Shown piece by piece: positions 7,989 through 16,113 of a DNA stretch of 64,000 bases. The position numbers and the translations under genes are program-made. How positions within the stretch are numbered: the stretch's first letter is position 1; each line of letters starts with the position of its first letter. The notes under the pieces were generated by a model. It had not been told where the DNA came from and did no database searches. It saw only the letters and a list, made by a program, of their open reading frames with translations. Source of the stretch: Streptomyces sp. NRRL B-1140 (GTDB taxonomy: Bacteria; Actinomycetota; Actinomycetes; Streptomycetales; Streptomycetaceae); the NCBI RefSeq assembly GCF_001280065.1, contig NZ_LGEA01000001.1:124001-188000 (forward strand), given 5' to 3'.

Positions 7989-8900
7989 ATGACCAGCACC
8001 CTCTCCCTCGCAGAAGCCCTCGCCGCCGGGACGGTCGTCCTCGACGGAGGCATGTCCAACCAGCTCGAATCCGCCGGGCACGACCTGAGCGACGAGCTGT
8101 GGTCGGCCCGGCTGCTCGCCGAGCAGCCGGAGGCGGTGACCGAGGCGCACCTCGCCTACTTCCAGGCGGGGGCGGACGTGGCGATCACGGCCAGCTACCA
8201 GGCCACGTTCGAGGGCTTCGCGGGGCGCGGGATCGGCCACGACCGGGCGGCCGAACTCATGGCGCTGAGCGTGGAGTCGGCCCGGGAGGCGGCCCGGCGG
8301 GCGCGGGTCTCCCGGCCCCTGTGGGTGGCCGCCTCGGCCGGCCCGTACGGGGCGATGCTCGCGGACGGTTCGGAGTACCGGGGGCGCTACGGGCTGAGCG
8401 TGGACGAGCTGGAACGATTCCACCGGCCGCGCCTGGAGGTCCTGGCCGCGGCCCGGCCCGACGTCCTCGCCCTGGAGACGGTCCCGGACGCCGACGAGGC
8501 CACGGCCCTGCTGCGGGCGGTGCGCGGGCTCGGGGTGCCGGCCTGGCTGACGTACTCCGTGGCCGGTGACCGCACCCGTGCGGGGCAGCCGCTGGAGGAG
8601 GCCTTCGCCCCCGCCGCCGAGGCGGACGAGGTGATCGCGGTCGGGGTGAACTGCTGCGCGCCGCAGGACGTGGACACCGCGGTGGCGACGGCGGCGCGGG
8701 TCACCGGCAAGCCCGTCGTCGTCTACCCCAACAGCGGCGAGACGTGGGACGCCGGGGCGCGCGCCTGGACCGGCCGCTCCAGCTTCACCGCCGGCCAGGT
8801 GAAGGGCTGGCAGCAGGCGGGAGCCCGGCTCATCGGCGGCTGCTGCAGAGTGGGGCCGGAGGCCATCTCGGGCATCGCCGGGACGCTGAGGGGGGCGTAG
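7989..8900 (+). CDS. mmuM: Homocysteine S-methyltransferase
   Basis: 303 residues, one Hcy-binding barrel. It transfers a methyl group from S-methylmethionine or S-adenosylmethionine to homocysteine, giving methionine. The zinc-thiolate ligands are visible: a Cys in GVNCCAPQD (about 222) and the paired Cys of IGGCCRVGP (about 285-286), with GG in VLDGGMSNQ near the N-terminus. Length matches the E. coli MmuM class and lacks the cobalamin modules of MetH. It has no ribosome binding site and a -10-like TACCGT 7 nt upstream, so a leaderless transcript is likely. The divergent permease gene fits a salvage pair for methylated sulfur amino acids. It is distant from the sulfate operon at 24 kb. Confidence 0.9.
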   Translation: MTSTLSLAEALAAGTVVLDGGMSNQLESAGHDLSDELWSARLLAEQPEAVTEAHLAYFQAGADVAITASYQATFEGFAGRGIGHDRAAELMALSVESAREAARRARVSRPLWVAASAGPYGAMLADGSEYRGRYGLSVDELERFHRPRLEVLAAARPDVLALETVPDADEATALLRAVRGLGVPAWLTYSVAGDRTRAGQPLEEAFAPAAEADEVIAVGVNCCAPQDVDTAVATAARVTGKPVVVYPNSGETWDAGARAWTGRSSFTAGQVKGWQQAGARLIGGCCRVGPEAISGIAGTLRGA

Positions 8901-8912
8901 CGCCGCGACCCG

Positions 8913-8926
8913 GGGTGCGAGCACCC
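8913..8926 (+). terminator. Weak hairpin in the mmuM / ABC permease convergent gap
   Basis: GGGTGC-GA-GCACCC lies between the convergent gene ends (8900 and 8997), followed by C/G-rich inverted segments and no T tract. Streptomyces terminators often lack T tracts, so this is a possible bidirectional terminator. Confidence 0.3.
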
Positions 8927-8996
8927 ACGGCCCCGGTCCCCGGCCCGGGCCCCCCCGTCCTGGCCCGGTGGGTCCCGGCGCTGTGGCGGTCTCCTT

Positions 8997-9851
8997 CTAA
9001 CCGACCCGCTGCATCGCCCTGCGGTGCCGTTCCGCCATCGCGGCCCCGGACTCGCGGCGGGCCATCCTGCGCAGGACGGAGGGGGCGAGGAGGAGCCCGG
9101 CGACCGCCCAGGCACCCAGCACTCCCGCTGTCTCCAGGTGCCGCCAGGACGCGCCGATCTCGGCGGCGACCGCATCGGTCGGCAGCAGCGCCGAGCGGAG
9201 ACCGAGTCCCAGCCAGTAGACGGGGAAGACCTGCCCGACGGTCCGCAGCCACGGGGGCAGCTCCGACAGCGGGAAGTAGATCCCGGAGACCACGACGAGT
9301 CCCATCACCGGGAGCATCAGCAACCCGACGGTGCGCGGACTGCTGACGAGTGAGCCGACGACGGCGCCCATCGGCAAGGTGGCCAGGAGGCCCAGCGGCA
9401 CCACCCACACCAGCGTCAGCAACGCTCCGCCGCCCTGCCGGGCCACGCCGTCGACCAGGAACACGCCGACGGCGAAGGGGAGTGCCATGGAGGCGAGAGC
9501 CGTACCCGAGACCATGACGATCTTGCCGACCAGGTGGCCGACCATGCCGTGCGGCACGGCCTTGGCCCGCAGCAGGGTGCCGTCCTCGCGCTCGGTCGCG
9601 AGCAGCTGCGCCGTGGTCGACAGCCCGGTGAAGGCGAGCGTCATCCCCAGCACGCTCGGCAGCATGAAAGCGCCGAGCGAGATCCCGGCGCCCTTCAGCG
9701 CATCGTCCCTGGCCAGGAACAGCGGCACGACGAGCAGAACCGTCCAGAGCACGTACCCGAACACGTCCTGGCCGGTGGTGAACGTGTGCCGGAGTTCCGT
9801 GCAGCCGCGCCGTACCCCGACCAGCGCCGCGTACCACACCGGAGTCATCAC
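8997..9851 (-). CDS. ABC-2 type exporter permease
   Basis: 284 residues with six hydrophobic segments and the ABC-2 membrane-domain signature: a cytoplasmic REDGTLLRAKAVPHGMVGH coupling segment between helices 2 and 3, and SGIYFPLSELPPWLRTVGQVFPVYW before the last helices. The start overlaps the ATPase stop by 4 nt (ATGA), so the pair is translationally coupled and forms a two-component exporter at the plasma membrane. Such DrrAB-like pairs export drugs, lipids or peptides; substrate is unknown and no biosynthetic genes adjoin. The ATPase partner carries a rare TTA codon. Confidence 0.88.
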   Translation of the reverse strand: MMTPVWYAALVGVRRGCTELRHTFTTGQDVFGYVLWTVLLVVPLFLARDDALKGAGISLGAFMLPSVLGMTLAFTGLSTTAQLLATEREDGTLLRAKAVPHGMVGHLVGKIVMVSGTALASMALPFAVGVFLVDGVARQGGGALLTLVWVVPLGLLATLPMGAVVGSLVSSPRTVGLLMLPVMGLVVVSGIYFPLSELPPWLRTVGQVFPVYWLGLGLRSALLPTDAVAAEIGASWRHLETAGVLGAWAVAGLLLAPSVLRRMARRESGAAMAERHRRAMQRVG

Positions 9852-10891
9852 CGAGCCTCCCCGAAAGCGTGTACGGCCCGCTCATCGGGAACGGCGCCGG
9901 CCTCGAAGTCCCGCACCATCGTCAGGTAGGTGTCCTCCAGGCTCGTCCGGCGCACCTCCAGGCCGCCGATCGCATCGCCGTGCTCCTCGAACAGCCGGCG
10001 CACGAACCGGGTGGGCTCGGCCGTCGCCTCCTCGAACGGCCGCCCGTCCCGCGTCCAGCGCACCGTCGCCTCGGCCGACACCTGCCGGGACAGCTCCACC
10101 GCGGAACCGTCGGCGACGATCCGGCCACCGGCCAGGATGAGGATCCGGTCGGCGAGCTTCTCCGCCTCGGCGAGGTCGTGCGTGGTCAGCACAACGGTGG
10201 TGTTCTCGTCCGCGAGCCCGCGCACCAGGCCGTGGAACTCGCTCCTCGCCTCCGGGTCCAGACCGGCCGTCGGCTCGTCCAGGAACAGCACCTCGGGCCT
10301 GCCCACGATGCCGACGGCCACGTCGAAACGCCTGCGCTGCCCGCCGGACAGAGTCCCGACCCGTTGGTTCGCCTGCTCGGCCAGCCCCACCGCGGCGAGG
10401 AGTTCGTCCACGTCCCAGGGGCGTCGCACGAGAGCCGTCGAGTACGGCGCGTAGTAGGAGCCGAGGTGGGCCAGCAGTTCCCGCACCCGCCACTTGCCGT
10501 GGTCGCGCCAGGACTGCAGCACGATGCCCAGGCGCGCGCGCCACCTCTCGTCCCCGCGGGCCGGATCGGTACCGAGGACGGTCACGTCCCCGGCCGAGCG
10601 CATCCGGAAGCCTTCCAGGATCTCGATCGTGGTCGTCTTGCCGGCGCCGTTCGGACCGAGCAGCAGGACGACTTCGCCTCGCCCGGCCGTGAAGCCGACC
10701 CCCTTCAACACGTCCTGGCTGCGGTAGCGCATGCGCAGATCCCGCACGTCGATGACCGTGTCGTGATCCGGCTGCGGGCTGCTCGCCCCCACCGCCGGTA
10801 AGGCGTGATCGGTCGTCACCGGTGTCCCCCGTCCGTCTCGTGGTCCGTCCTGCGGGCAGGGGCCGGAGGCCGTGCCGGCGTCCGTGGTCAT
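9848..10891 (-). CDS. ABC transporter ATP-binding protein (DrrA-like)
   Basis: 347 residues from the ATG at 10891, or 323 from the GTG at 10819, which has GGGGGA upstream; the start is unsettled. Walker A GPNGAGKTT, Q-loop GIVLQSW, signature LSGGQRRR, Walker B VLFLDEPTAGLDP and the H-loop TTHD are all present. A C-terminal extension of about 100 residues resembles that of DrrA-type drug exporters. It energises the permease encoded immediately downstream. Under either start the N-terminal segment DHALPAV includes one TTA leucine codon (10801-10799), which in Streptomyces makes translation depend on the bldA tRNA. A perfect 23-bp tandem duplication lies 9 bp upstream of the ATG. Confidence 0.88.
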   Translation of the reverse strand: MTTDAGTASGPCPQDGPRDGRGTPVTTDHALPAVGASSPQPDHDTVIDVRDLRMRYRSQDVLKGVGFTAGRGEVVLLLGPNGAGKTTTIEILEGFRMRSAGDVTVLGTDPARGDERWRARLGIVLQSWRDHGKWRVRELLAHLGSYYAPYSTALVRRPWDVDELLAAVGLAEQANQRVGTLSGGQRRRFDVAVGIVGRPEVLFLDEPTAGLDPEARSEFHGLVRGLADENTTVVLTTHDLAEAEKLADRILILAGGRIVADGSAVELSRQVSAEATVRWTRDGRPFEEATAEPTRFVRRLFEEHGDAIGGLEVRRTSLEDTYLTMVRDFEAGAVPDERAVHAFGEAR

Positions 10892-10899
10892 GGGACGTG

Positions 10900-10945
10900 G
10901 TCTACGGCCGAGGCTGCCAAGGGTCTACGGCCGAGGCTGCCAAGG
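10900..10945. repeat. Perfect 23-bp tandem duplication upstream of the ABC exporter
   Basis: Two identical 23-bp units, each beginning GTCTACGGCCGAGGCTGCC, at 10900-10922 and 10923-10945. They occupy the 126-bp gap between the carboxylesterase stop and the ABC ATPase start. A duplicated regulator site or a slippage product are both possible. Confidence 0.9.
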
Positions 10946-11017
10946 CTTCCCGGCAGCAGCCGTTCGGGCCCTCCCGGGCGAACAGATTACCGAACGCCCC
11001 GCCGGGTGGCGGCGCCG

Positions 11018-12634
11018 TCAGTGCCGTCGCAGAGCGCCCGAGCGGCGCAGGCGCCGTACGGCTGACCGCAGTTCCGTGCCGCGGCCGGACGAGCCGTCGG
11101 CGGGGACGACCGAAGGCGTGGATTCCGCGGGCCTGAGGGCGTCGGCCTTCCAGAGGGCGAGTTCACGGTCCCGGGGGCCGTACGCCGTGTACGCCAGGCC
11201 GTTCTCCGCGTCCGGCGCCCGGTCGCCGAAGACGCGCACCGGGTGGGCCGCATCCCAGCGCTCCCAGCCGGGGTCGCCGTCCGTGGCGAAGCGGACCCAC
11301 GCCCGGTGCATCGCGTCGGCCAGTTCCTGCGGGGCGCCCTCACCGGCGAGTTTCCGCGACTCGGGGACGTCCCCGGTGTCGAAGACGAAGCCCAGCTCCA
11401 GCGCGTGACAGGCACCGAGGCCGGGCAGGTTCGAGGGCCAGGCGAACTCGTAGACGTACGACGGTTCCGTGCGGGCGTCGGCCAGGTGGTGCAGGGGTAT
11501 GCGCAGCAGATGGTCGGTGACCAGCTGGCCGACGGTCTCCGCGGTGCCGGCCTCGGGGTGCAGAGTGCGGTAGCCGCGCGGGACCTCGCTGCCGCAGCGG
11601 CAGCGGGCCATGGCGCCCGCCAGGGCGACGGCCCCGAGGCGGTCGACGCGCTCCAGGAGACCGCCCGGCACCAGCCACAGCCGGTATTCGTCGCGGGTCC
11701 AGCCCAGCAGCAGCTCGGCCCCGGGGGCCGCGCCGCCGTCGGTGAGGGCCCGAAAAGGATCGCGCGGGACGACGTCGTCGTCGATGACGAGACCGAAGGC
11801 GGGCCCGCCGACCACCGGGCTGCTCAGCCTGCCCACCTCGGCCTGGGTGCGCAGCAGCAGATCGCGGTCGACGGCGGCGAAGGCCTCGGCGGTGGCAGGG
11901 ATCTTCAGGCGGGTGGCCATCCGGCGGACCATGCGCCGTACCCTGGCCCGCTCGGACACCTCGGGCGGCCCGCTCTGCAGGACGGCCCGCCGCACCAGCC
12001 CCTGGGTCTGCGGGGCGGCGAGGAGGGCGCCGGCGCTGATCGCCCCGGCGGACTGGCCGAAGAGGGTGATGCGACCGGGGTCGCCGCCGAAGGCCTCGAT
12101 GACCTCGTGCACCCAGGTCAGGGCGGCTATCTGGTCGCGCAGGCCGGGGTTCGGCGGCGTGTCCGGGAACAGTCCGTAGCCCTCCACGCCCAGCCGGTAG
12201 TTGATGGACACACAGACCACGCCGTCGCGGGCGAAGGCATGCCCGTCGTACACGGGTACGGCAGAGGAGCCCCTGGTCAGAGCGCCGCCGTGCAACCAGA
12301 CGAGGACGGGAAGGCGAGCCTTCGGGTCGGGCTGCGGGGTCCAGACATTGAGGTTCAGGCAGTCGTCGCCGGGCACGACCGGGTCGGACAGGTAGTGCGC
12401 GAAGGCGTCGGAGTACGGCGGTTTGGGCGCGGTGGGGCCGAAGGCGACCGCGTCGCGGACACCGTCCCAGGGCGGGAGCGGCACGGGTGGGCGGAAGCGG
12501 CGGGGGCCGAAGGGAGGAGCCGCGTACGGGATGCCGCGGAAGACCGCGACACCGCGCTCGTACCGGCCTCGGAGAGCGCCGAAGGGCGTGCTCACCACGG
12601 GGTCCGCCTGCGGGTCCGTCCGGTCTGCCGTCAT
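11018..12634 (-). CDS. Type-B carboxylesterase (para-nitrobenzyl esterase family)
   Basis: 538 residues, alpha/beta hydrolase of the carboxylesterase/acetylcholinesterase type. VFRGIPYAAPPFGPRRF and DDCLNLNVWTP are the family signatures, the oxyanion hole is in WLHGGALTRGSS, and the nucleophile is Ser195 in FGQSAG. The acid is probably the Glu in GWTRDEYRLW and the base the His in LGACHALELGF. There is no signal peptide, so it should act in the cytoplasm on small esters. The ATG has GAGGAGG about 9 nt upstream. The gene is divergent from the LacI regulator 366 bp away; control by that regulator is possible but the operators there lie nearer the regulator. Confidence 0.88.
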   Translation of the reverse strand: MTADRTDPQADPVVSTPFGALRGRYERGVAVFRGIPYAAPPFGPRRFRPPVPLPPWDGVRDAVAFGPTAPKPPYSDAFAHYLSDPVVPGDDCLNLNVWTPQPDPKARLPVLVWLHGGALTRGSSAVPVYDGHAFARDGVVCVSINYRLGVEGYGLFPDTPPNPGLRDQIAALTWVHEVIEAFGGDPGRITLFGQSAGAISAGALLAAPQTQGLVRRAVLQSGPPEVSERARVRRMVRRMATRLKIPATAEAFAAVDRDLLLRTQAEVGRLSSPVVGGPAFGLVIDDDVVPRDPFRALTDGGAAPGAELLLGWTRDEYRLWLVPGGLLERVDRLGAVALAGAMARCRCGSEVPRGYRTLHPEAGTAETVGQLVTDHLLRIPLHHLADARTEPSYVYEFAWPSNLPGLGACHALELGFVFDTGDVPESRKLAGEGAPQELADAMHRAWVRFATDGDPGWERWDAAHPVRVFGDRAPDAENGLAYTAYGPRDRELALWKADALRPAESTPSVVPADGSSGRGTELRSAVRRLRRSGALRRH

Positions 12635-12832
12635 CCGTCCACCAGCCTCCTCACCGCGCTCGTGCTCCGTGAAGATCAGAGCACCTCATTGTGGCCCGGT
12701 ATTCCGGTGCACGAGCGGGTGTGGGGGCTGTTCGGGTTACTCGCGCCCGGACCTCGTGGACGCGGCGCTCACGGCGGACCTGACCGGCTTTCGGCTGACC
12801 TGCACACCCGGCTGAGGCGCTGTTCGGGGTTT

Positions 12833-12843
12833 CGAAAGTTTTG
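12833..12843 (-). promoter_or_regulatory. Imperfect CGAAACTTTCG-type operator
   Basis: Read on the reverse strand as CAAAACTTTCG, one base off the CGAAACTTTCG palindrome I recall from upstream of Streptomyces hemicellulase genes. It lies in the 366-bp divergent gap 12635-13000 between the esterase and the LacI gene. The rest of that gap shows only the two other sites listed here. Confidence 0.35.
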
Positions 12844-12904
12844 ACCGGCGAGAAGCAGTCAGGCCACCTGCCTTCCCGCCGTCCTGCACCCCACCTACGA
12901 TAGG

Positions 12905-12915
12905 AAGCGCTTTCT
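12905..12915 (+). promoter_or_regulatory. Operator-like AAGCGCTTTCT upstream of the LacI regulator
   Basis: Identical in 11 bases to the site at 1518-1528 ahead of the acetylesterase. The flanks extend the symmetry to GGAAGCGCTTTC (near-perfect 12-bp palindrome). Position 86 bp before the LacI start suits autoregulation. Confidence 0.45.
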
Positions 12916-12954
12916 GCCCGGCTGGACCCCGTGACCGCCGTGTGCAGCGCTGGT

Positions 12955-12965
12955 CGAAACTTTCC
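12955..12965 (+). promoter_or_regulatory. CGAAACTTTCC operator-like site close to the LacI start
   Basis: Ten of 11 bases match CGAAACTTTCG, the hemicellulase-operator palindrome of streptomycetes (from memory). It lies 36 bp before the LacI ATG. Confidence 0.4.
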
Positions 12966-13000
12966 ACGGCCCTCGGGCGGGCCGGAGAGGTGGGTTCCCG

Positions 13001-14044
13001 ATGGTCCGTACGGCGAGTGCGAACGTGGCGGCCGGTCCGACGCTGGCGGTCGTGGCGCGCGAGGCGGGGGTGTCGGTGCCGACCGCGTCGAAGGTGGTCA
13101 ACGGCCGCGAGGACGTGGCACCCGAGACCCGCCGCCGCGTCACCGAGGCGCTCGACCGGCTCGGGTACGTGCGCAGACCTCGCTTCGACGCGGCGAAGGC
13201 CCCCCGGCTGGTCGACCTGGTCGTGCACTCGCTGGAGAGTTCCTGGTCGGGCGCGGTACTGCACGGCGCGGAGGAGGCGGCGCACGACGCGGGCCTCGAG
13301 GTCGTGGTGTCGGCGGCGCTGATCCGCTCCCGGGTCGGCCGGCCGGAACGCGGCTGGCTGGACAAGCTGGTCGCCCGGGGCTCTTCCGGCGTGCTGTTCA
13401 ACCTCGCCGAGCTGAGCGACTCGCAGTACGCGTGGCTGGAACAGCACCGCATCCCGTTCGTGATGATCGACCCGGTGCAGGAGCCGCCGGAGGGTGTGGT
13501 CTCGGTCGGGGCGGCGAACTGGCAGGGCGGCCTGACGGCCACGGAGCACCTGCTGGCCCTGGGCCACGAGCGGATCGCCGTCATCGCCGGCTCCCGGCGC
13601 ACGATGTGCAGCACCGCGCGGATCGCCGGATACCGTTCGGCGCTCACGTCGGCCGGGATCCGGCACCGCGCCGAGTACGTCCGGCACGCCTCGTTCGACG
13701 AGAACGTCGCCCACCGCCGCATGCTGGAACTCCTGGACCTGCCCGAGCCGCCGACCGCCGTCTTCGTCTGCTCGGACCGGATGGCACTGGGCGTCTACGA
13801 GGCCTTGGCCGAAAGGCGGTTGAAGGTACCGGACGACATCAGCGTGGTCGGCTTCGACGACCTGCCCGAGGCGCGCTGGGCCTCCCCCGCCCTGACCACC
13901 GTGCGCCAGCCTCTGTCGGAGATGGCCGCCACGGCCCTGCGGTCGCTGCTGCGCATGATGGACGGCGATCGCCCGGAGAGCACGCGCACGGAGTTGTCGA
14001 CGCGGCTGGTGGAACGGGTGAGCACGGCGGCGCCGCGCGCGTAG
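13001..14044 (+). CDS. LacI-family transcriptional regulator
   Basis: 347 residues. An N-terminal helix-turn-helix and hinge (about 13-62: TLAVVAREAGVSVPTASKVV, then RRRVTEALDRLGYVRR) precede a periplasmic-binding-protein-like sugar domain with HLLALGHERIAVIAG and the C-terminal SVVGFDDLPEARWASPALTT. GGAGAGG lies about 9 nt before the ATG. Such regulators repress carbohydrate genes until a sugar binds. The intergenic region ahead holds palindromes of LacI and hemicellulase-operator type, one identical to a site at the acetylesterase promoter, so the arabinogalactan/pectin enzymes at 0.4-4.2 kb are candidate targets. The inducer is unknown. Confidence 0.88.
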   Translation: MVRTASANVAAGPTLAVVAREAGVSVPTASKVVNGREDVAPETRRRVTEALDRLGYVRRPRFDAAKAPRLVDLVVHSLESSWSGAVLHGAEEAAHDAGLEVVVSAALIRSRVGRPERGWLDKLVARGSSGVLFNLAELSDSQYAWLEQHRIPFVMIDPVQEPPEGVVSVGAANWQGGLTATEHLLALGHERIAVIAGSRRTMCSTARIAGYRSALTSAGIRHRAEYVRHASFDENVAHRRMLELLDLPEPPTAVFVCSDRMALGVYEALAERRLKVPDDISVVGFDDLPEARWASPALTTVRQPLSEMAATALRSLLRMMDGDRPESTRTELSTRLVERVSTAAPRA

Positions 14045-14206
14045 GTCCGGCGTGTGCTGCCGGGTGCGCGTCGTGCGCGTACGCGAGGGGCGGGCGGGCG
14101 TCGGCGGGTCGGGCGGGAATGCGTCTGTGTGTAGGGGGAGTTGGCGAAAGCGCCAGGTTCGCCGTCGGTGTGACGGCGGACGTACTCAGCGAAGGGGCTG
14201 CCTCCC

Positions 14207-14632
14207 ATGACGCGCGACCCGCGCACCATCACCAACCCGGCCACCCTCCACGACCCCACGCCCTTCGGCTACAGCCATGCCGTGTCGGCGCCCGGTGAAG
14301 CCGTCTTCATCGGCGGCCAGTACGCCTCTGACCCCACCGGCGCCCCGGTGCCCGGCGACTTCGCCGCGCAGGTGGAGCTGGCCTTCGACCGGCTGCGCTC
14401 GGCCTTGGAGGGCGTCGGGCTCGGCTACGAAGACGTCGTACGGCTGGGCACGTTCATCGTGGACCACGACTTGGGGAAGCTGGAGATCCTGGGCAAGGCC
14501 CTGCACGCCCGCTTCGGGGAGCGCCTCCCGGCGCAGACACTCAGCGGGGTGGCCTCGCTCGCACTGCCCGGAATGCTGTTCGAGGTCGACGCCGTCGCGG
14601 TACGGCCGACGGGGCCGGACGAGGCGGCCTGA
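14207..14632 (+). CDS. RidA (YjgF/YER057c) family protein
   Basis: 141 residues, about the usual length for the family. RidA proteins hydrolyse reactive enamine/imine intermediates of amino-acid metabolism and form trimers. Family features are EAVFIGGQYASDPTG near residue 33, the central YEDVVRLGTFIVDHD and the C-terminal ASLALPGMLFEVDAVAV. The usual catalytic Arg of the core RidA group (as in CRLFxxD..R) is not evident, so this may be one of the Rid subfamilies without deaminase activity. The start was chosen at the ATG after GAAGGGG. The upstream gene (LacI) is 160 bp away; no operon partner is clear. Confidence 0.85.
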   Translation: MTRDPRTITNPATLHDPTPFGYSHAVSAPGEAVFIGGQYASDPTGAPVPGDFAAQVELAFDRLRSALEGVGLGYEDVVRLGTFIVDHDLGKLEILGKALHARFGERLPAQTLSGVASLALPGMLFEVDAVAVRPTGPDEAA

Positions 14633-14819
14633 GGGGCGGCGCCCGGCGGGGCGCGCGGGACACCCGCCATGGTCGTGCGGGGGCCCGTCGCACACCCCTC
14701 GTGCGCGTCGCGCGCCCGCCACCCGGGGGAACTGGCCGGAAGGGCCCGGCGTCGAACGATGCGGCGGGGAGAGGCCGGTGCCCGAGGGCGGGGCGGCGGA
14801 GAGCAGTGGGGGGACGACC

Positions 14820-15281
14820 ATGACACGCTGGCGGCCGCTTCCGGACACACTGCCGAGGGAGGCACACCACCTGGTCGAGCAGCTGCGGGCCCTGAAGGAC
14901 CGCACCGGTCTGAGCCTCGCGGAGCTGGCCCGGCGGACCGCCTACAGCAAGTCGTCATGGCAGCGGTATCTCAGCGGGGCCAAACAGCCACCCCGGGGAG
15001 CGGTGCAGGCGCTGTGCCGGGTGGCGGGCGCGGACCAGGCACGGCTGCTGGCGCTGTGGGATCTGGCCGACCGGACGTGGCCGCACGGGATGGCGGTGCC
15101 GGCCGGGACGTCGGTGGCGACCGGTACGGCGGTGGCGGCCGGCCCTGTGGAGCGGGCGGCGGACGCGCCGCCGGCCGGTGCCGAGTACCGGCGCTGGCGG
15201 GCGGCGGCCCTGGTGTCCTTCGCGGTCATCGTCGTCCTGCTGGCCGGACTGCTGTGGGTACTGCCGACGGGGAGCGGGTGA
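14820..15281 (+). CDS. Membrane-anchored XRE-type helix-turn-helix protein
   Basis: 153 residues from the ATG at 14820 with GGGGGGA 5 nt before it. An XRE-type helix-turn-helix occupies about residues 14-70 (LVEQLRALKDRTGLSLAELA, then SKSSWQRYLSG). A low-complexity Ala/Gly/Pro linker and one C-terminal transmembrane helix (about 126-148, AALVSFAVIVVLLAGLLWVL) follow. Streptomycetes have many such anchored HTH proteins, probably transcription factors or scaffolds tethered to the membrane; no ligand is known. The next gene is convergent and encodes a secreted peptidoglycan-binding protein, which may suggest a link to cell-wall status. Confidence 0.78.
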   Translation: MTRWRPLPDTLPREAHHLVEQLRALKDRTGLSLAELARRTAYSKSSWQRYLSGAKQPPRGAVQALCRVAGADQARLLALWDLADRTWPHGMAVPAGTSVATGTAVAAGPVERAADAPPAGAEYRRWRAAALVSFAVIVVLLAGLLWVLPTGSG

Positions 15282-15317
15282 CCGTCACGGCCGGCCGCTC
15301 CCCGGCGACGGCGTCGC

Positions 15318-15857
15318 TCAGCCGAGCGAGCGGTAGTGGGCGTACTTCCACGAGCCGACGTTCTTCAGCTTCACCTGGTACTTGCCGCCCACGCGCTTGA
15401 AGTTGACGTTCCGCACGAGGCCCTTGTACTGGACGATGTTGCCGGGCTGGCTCTGCAGCCGGGTCTGGGCGAAGTCCCAGCTCTCGCTGACGACGGTGCC
15501 GTCGGTCTCGGGCAGGTTGTGCCGGCTCTGCCACCACTGCGTGGCCGACTCGGTCTCCGGTCCGAACGAGCCGTCGATCTGGCTCTTGCGGAACGGCTGC
15601 CACTCCCCCTCGTCGTCCTCCCACTGGGCGCCGTCCGCCCACAGCACGGTCTCCCACAGGGCGACGGCGTTACCCCTGGAGTAGGCGTCGACGCCGAGGT
15701 TCTCCTCGTCCTCCCAGTCGTTGGCCACGGCACCCTTGCCGTCGATGCCGAAGTAGGCGGGCGCGGCGTTCGCCGCCGGTGCCAGGGCGATGCCGGTTCC
15801 TCCGGCCCCCAGCACCACGGCCGCCATCATCGCCACGGCCCGATCGCGCATGCTCAT
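15318..15857 (-). CDS. Secreted peptidoglycan-binding-domain protein
   Basis: 179 residues from the ATG at 15857 (AAAGGAC 7 nt upstream). A signal peptide (about 1-33, cleavage near ANAAPA) is followed by a PG_binding_1-like domain (about 55-130). In it, FRKSQIDGSFGPETESATQW matches the DGxFGPxTxxAvxxfQ pattern of muramidase and peptidase accessory domains. The C-terminal 50 residues are basic and Tyr/Lys-rich without a recognised catalytic motif. The protein is probably exported and holds to the cell wall, either alone or as a partner of a hydrolase. It converges with the membrane-anchored HTH gene 36 bp away. Confidence 0.75.
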   Translation of the reverse strand: MSMRDRAVAMMAAVVLGAGGTGIALAPAANAAPAYFGIDGKGAVANDWEDEENLGVDAYSRGNAVALWETVLWADGAQWEDDEGEWQPFRKSQIDGSFGPETESATQWWQSRHNLPETDGTVVSESWDFAQTRLQSQPGNIVQYKGLVRNVNFKRVGGKYQVKLKNVGSWKYAHYRSLG

Positions 15858-16101
15858 GCGGTTGTCCTTTCCGAACCGCCGTCCCCCGGCGGGTTGCCCC
15901 TGGGGCGGCTCGTCTCGTCTGGCACGGCACAGCCTCGGGGTACGGGACACCCACGGCGAGCCCTTCCGGTGTCCCCGGACCGCCCTGGGACGGTCCACGT
16001 CCGAGGCGCCGGGCGTCCCGGCCCGGGGACGGGTCACCGAGGGCCCGTCACGGGTCGGGGGGCCGTCCGTTTTCTTCAAGACCGGGCCTCACCGGCCTTC
16101 C

Positions 16102-16107
16102 TACGGT
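16102..16107 (+). promoter_or_regulatory. Candidate leaderless -10 element of the VOC gene
   Basis: TACGGT, then 6 nt, then the ATG at 16114, with no ribosome binding site. The geometry suits a leaderless transcript. Confidence 0.4.
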
Positions 16108-16113
16108 GGCTCC

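Noticed and set aside
14141..14160. TGGCGAAAGCGCCA as another LacI operator before RidA
   Set aside because: It shares only the GAAAGCGC core and looks like a short hairpin; symmetry differs from the 11-mer at 1518 and 12905.
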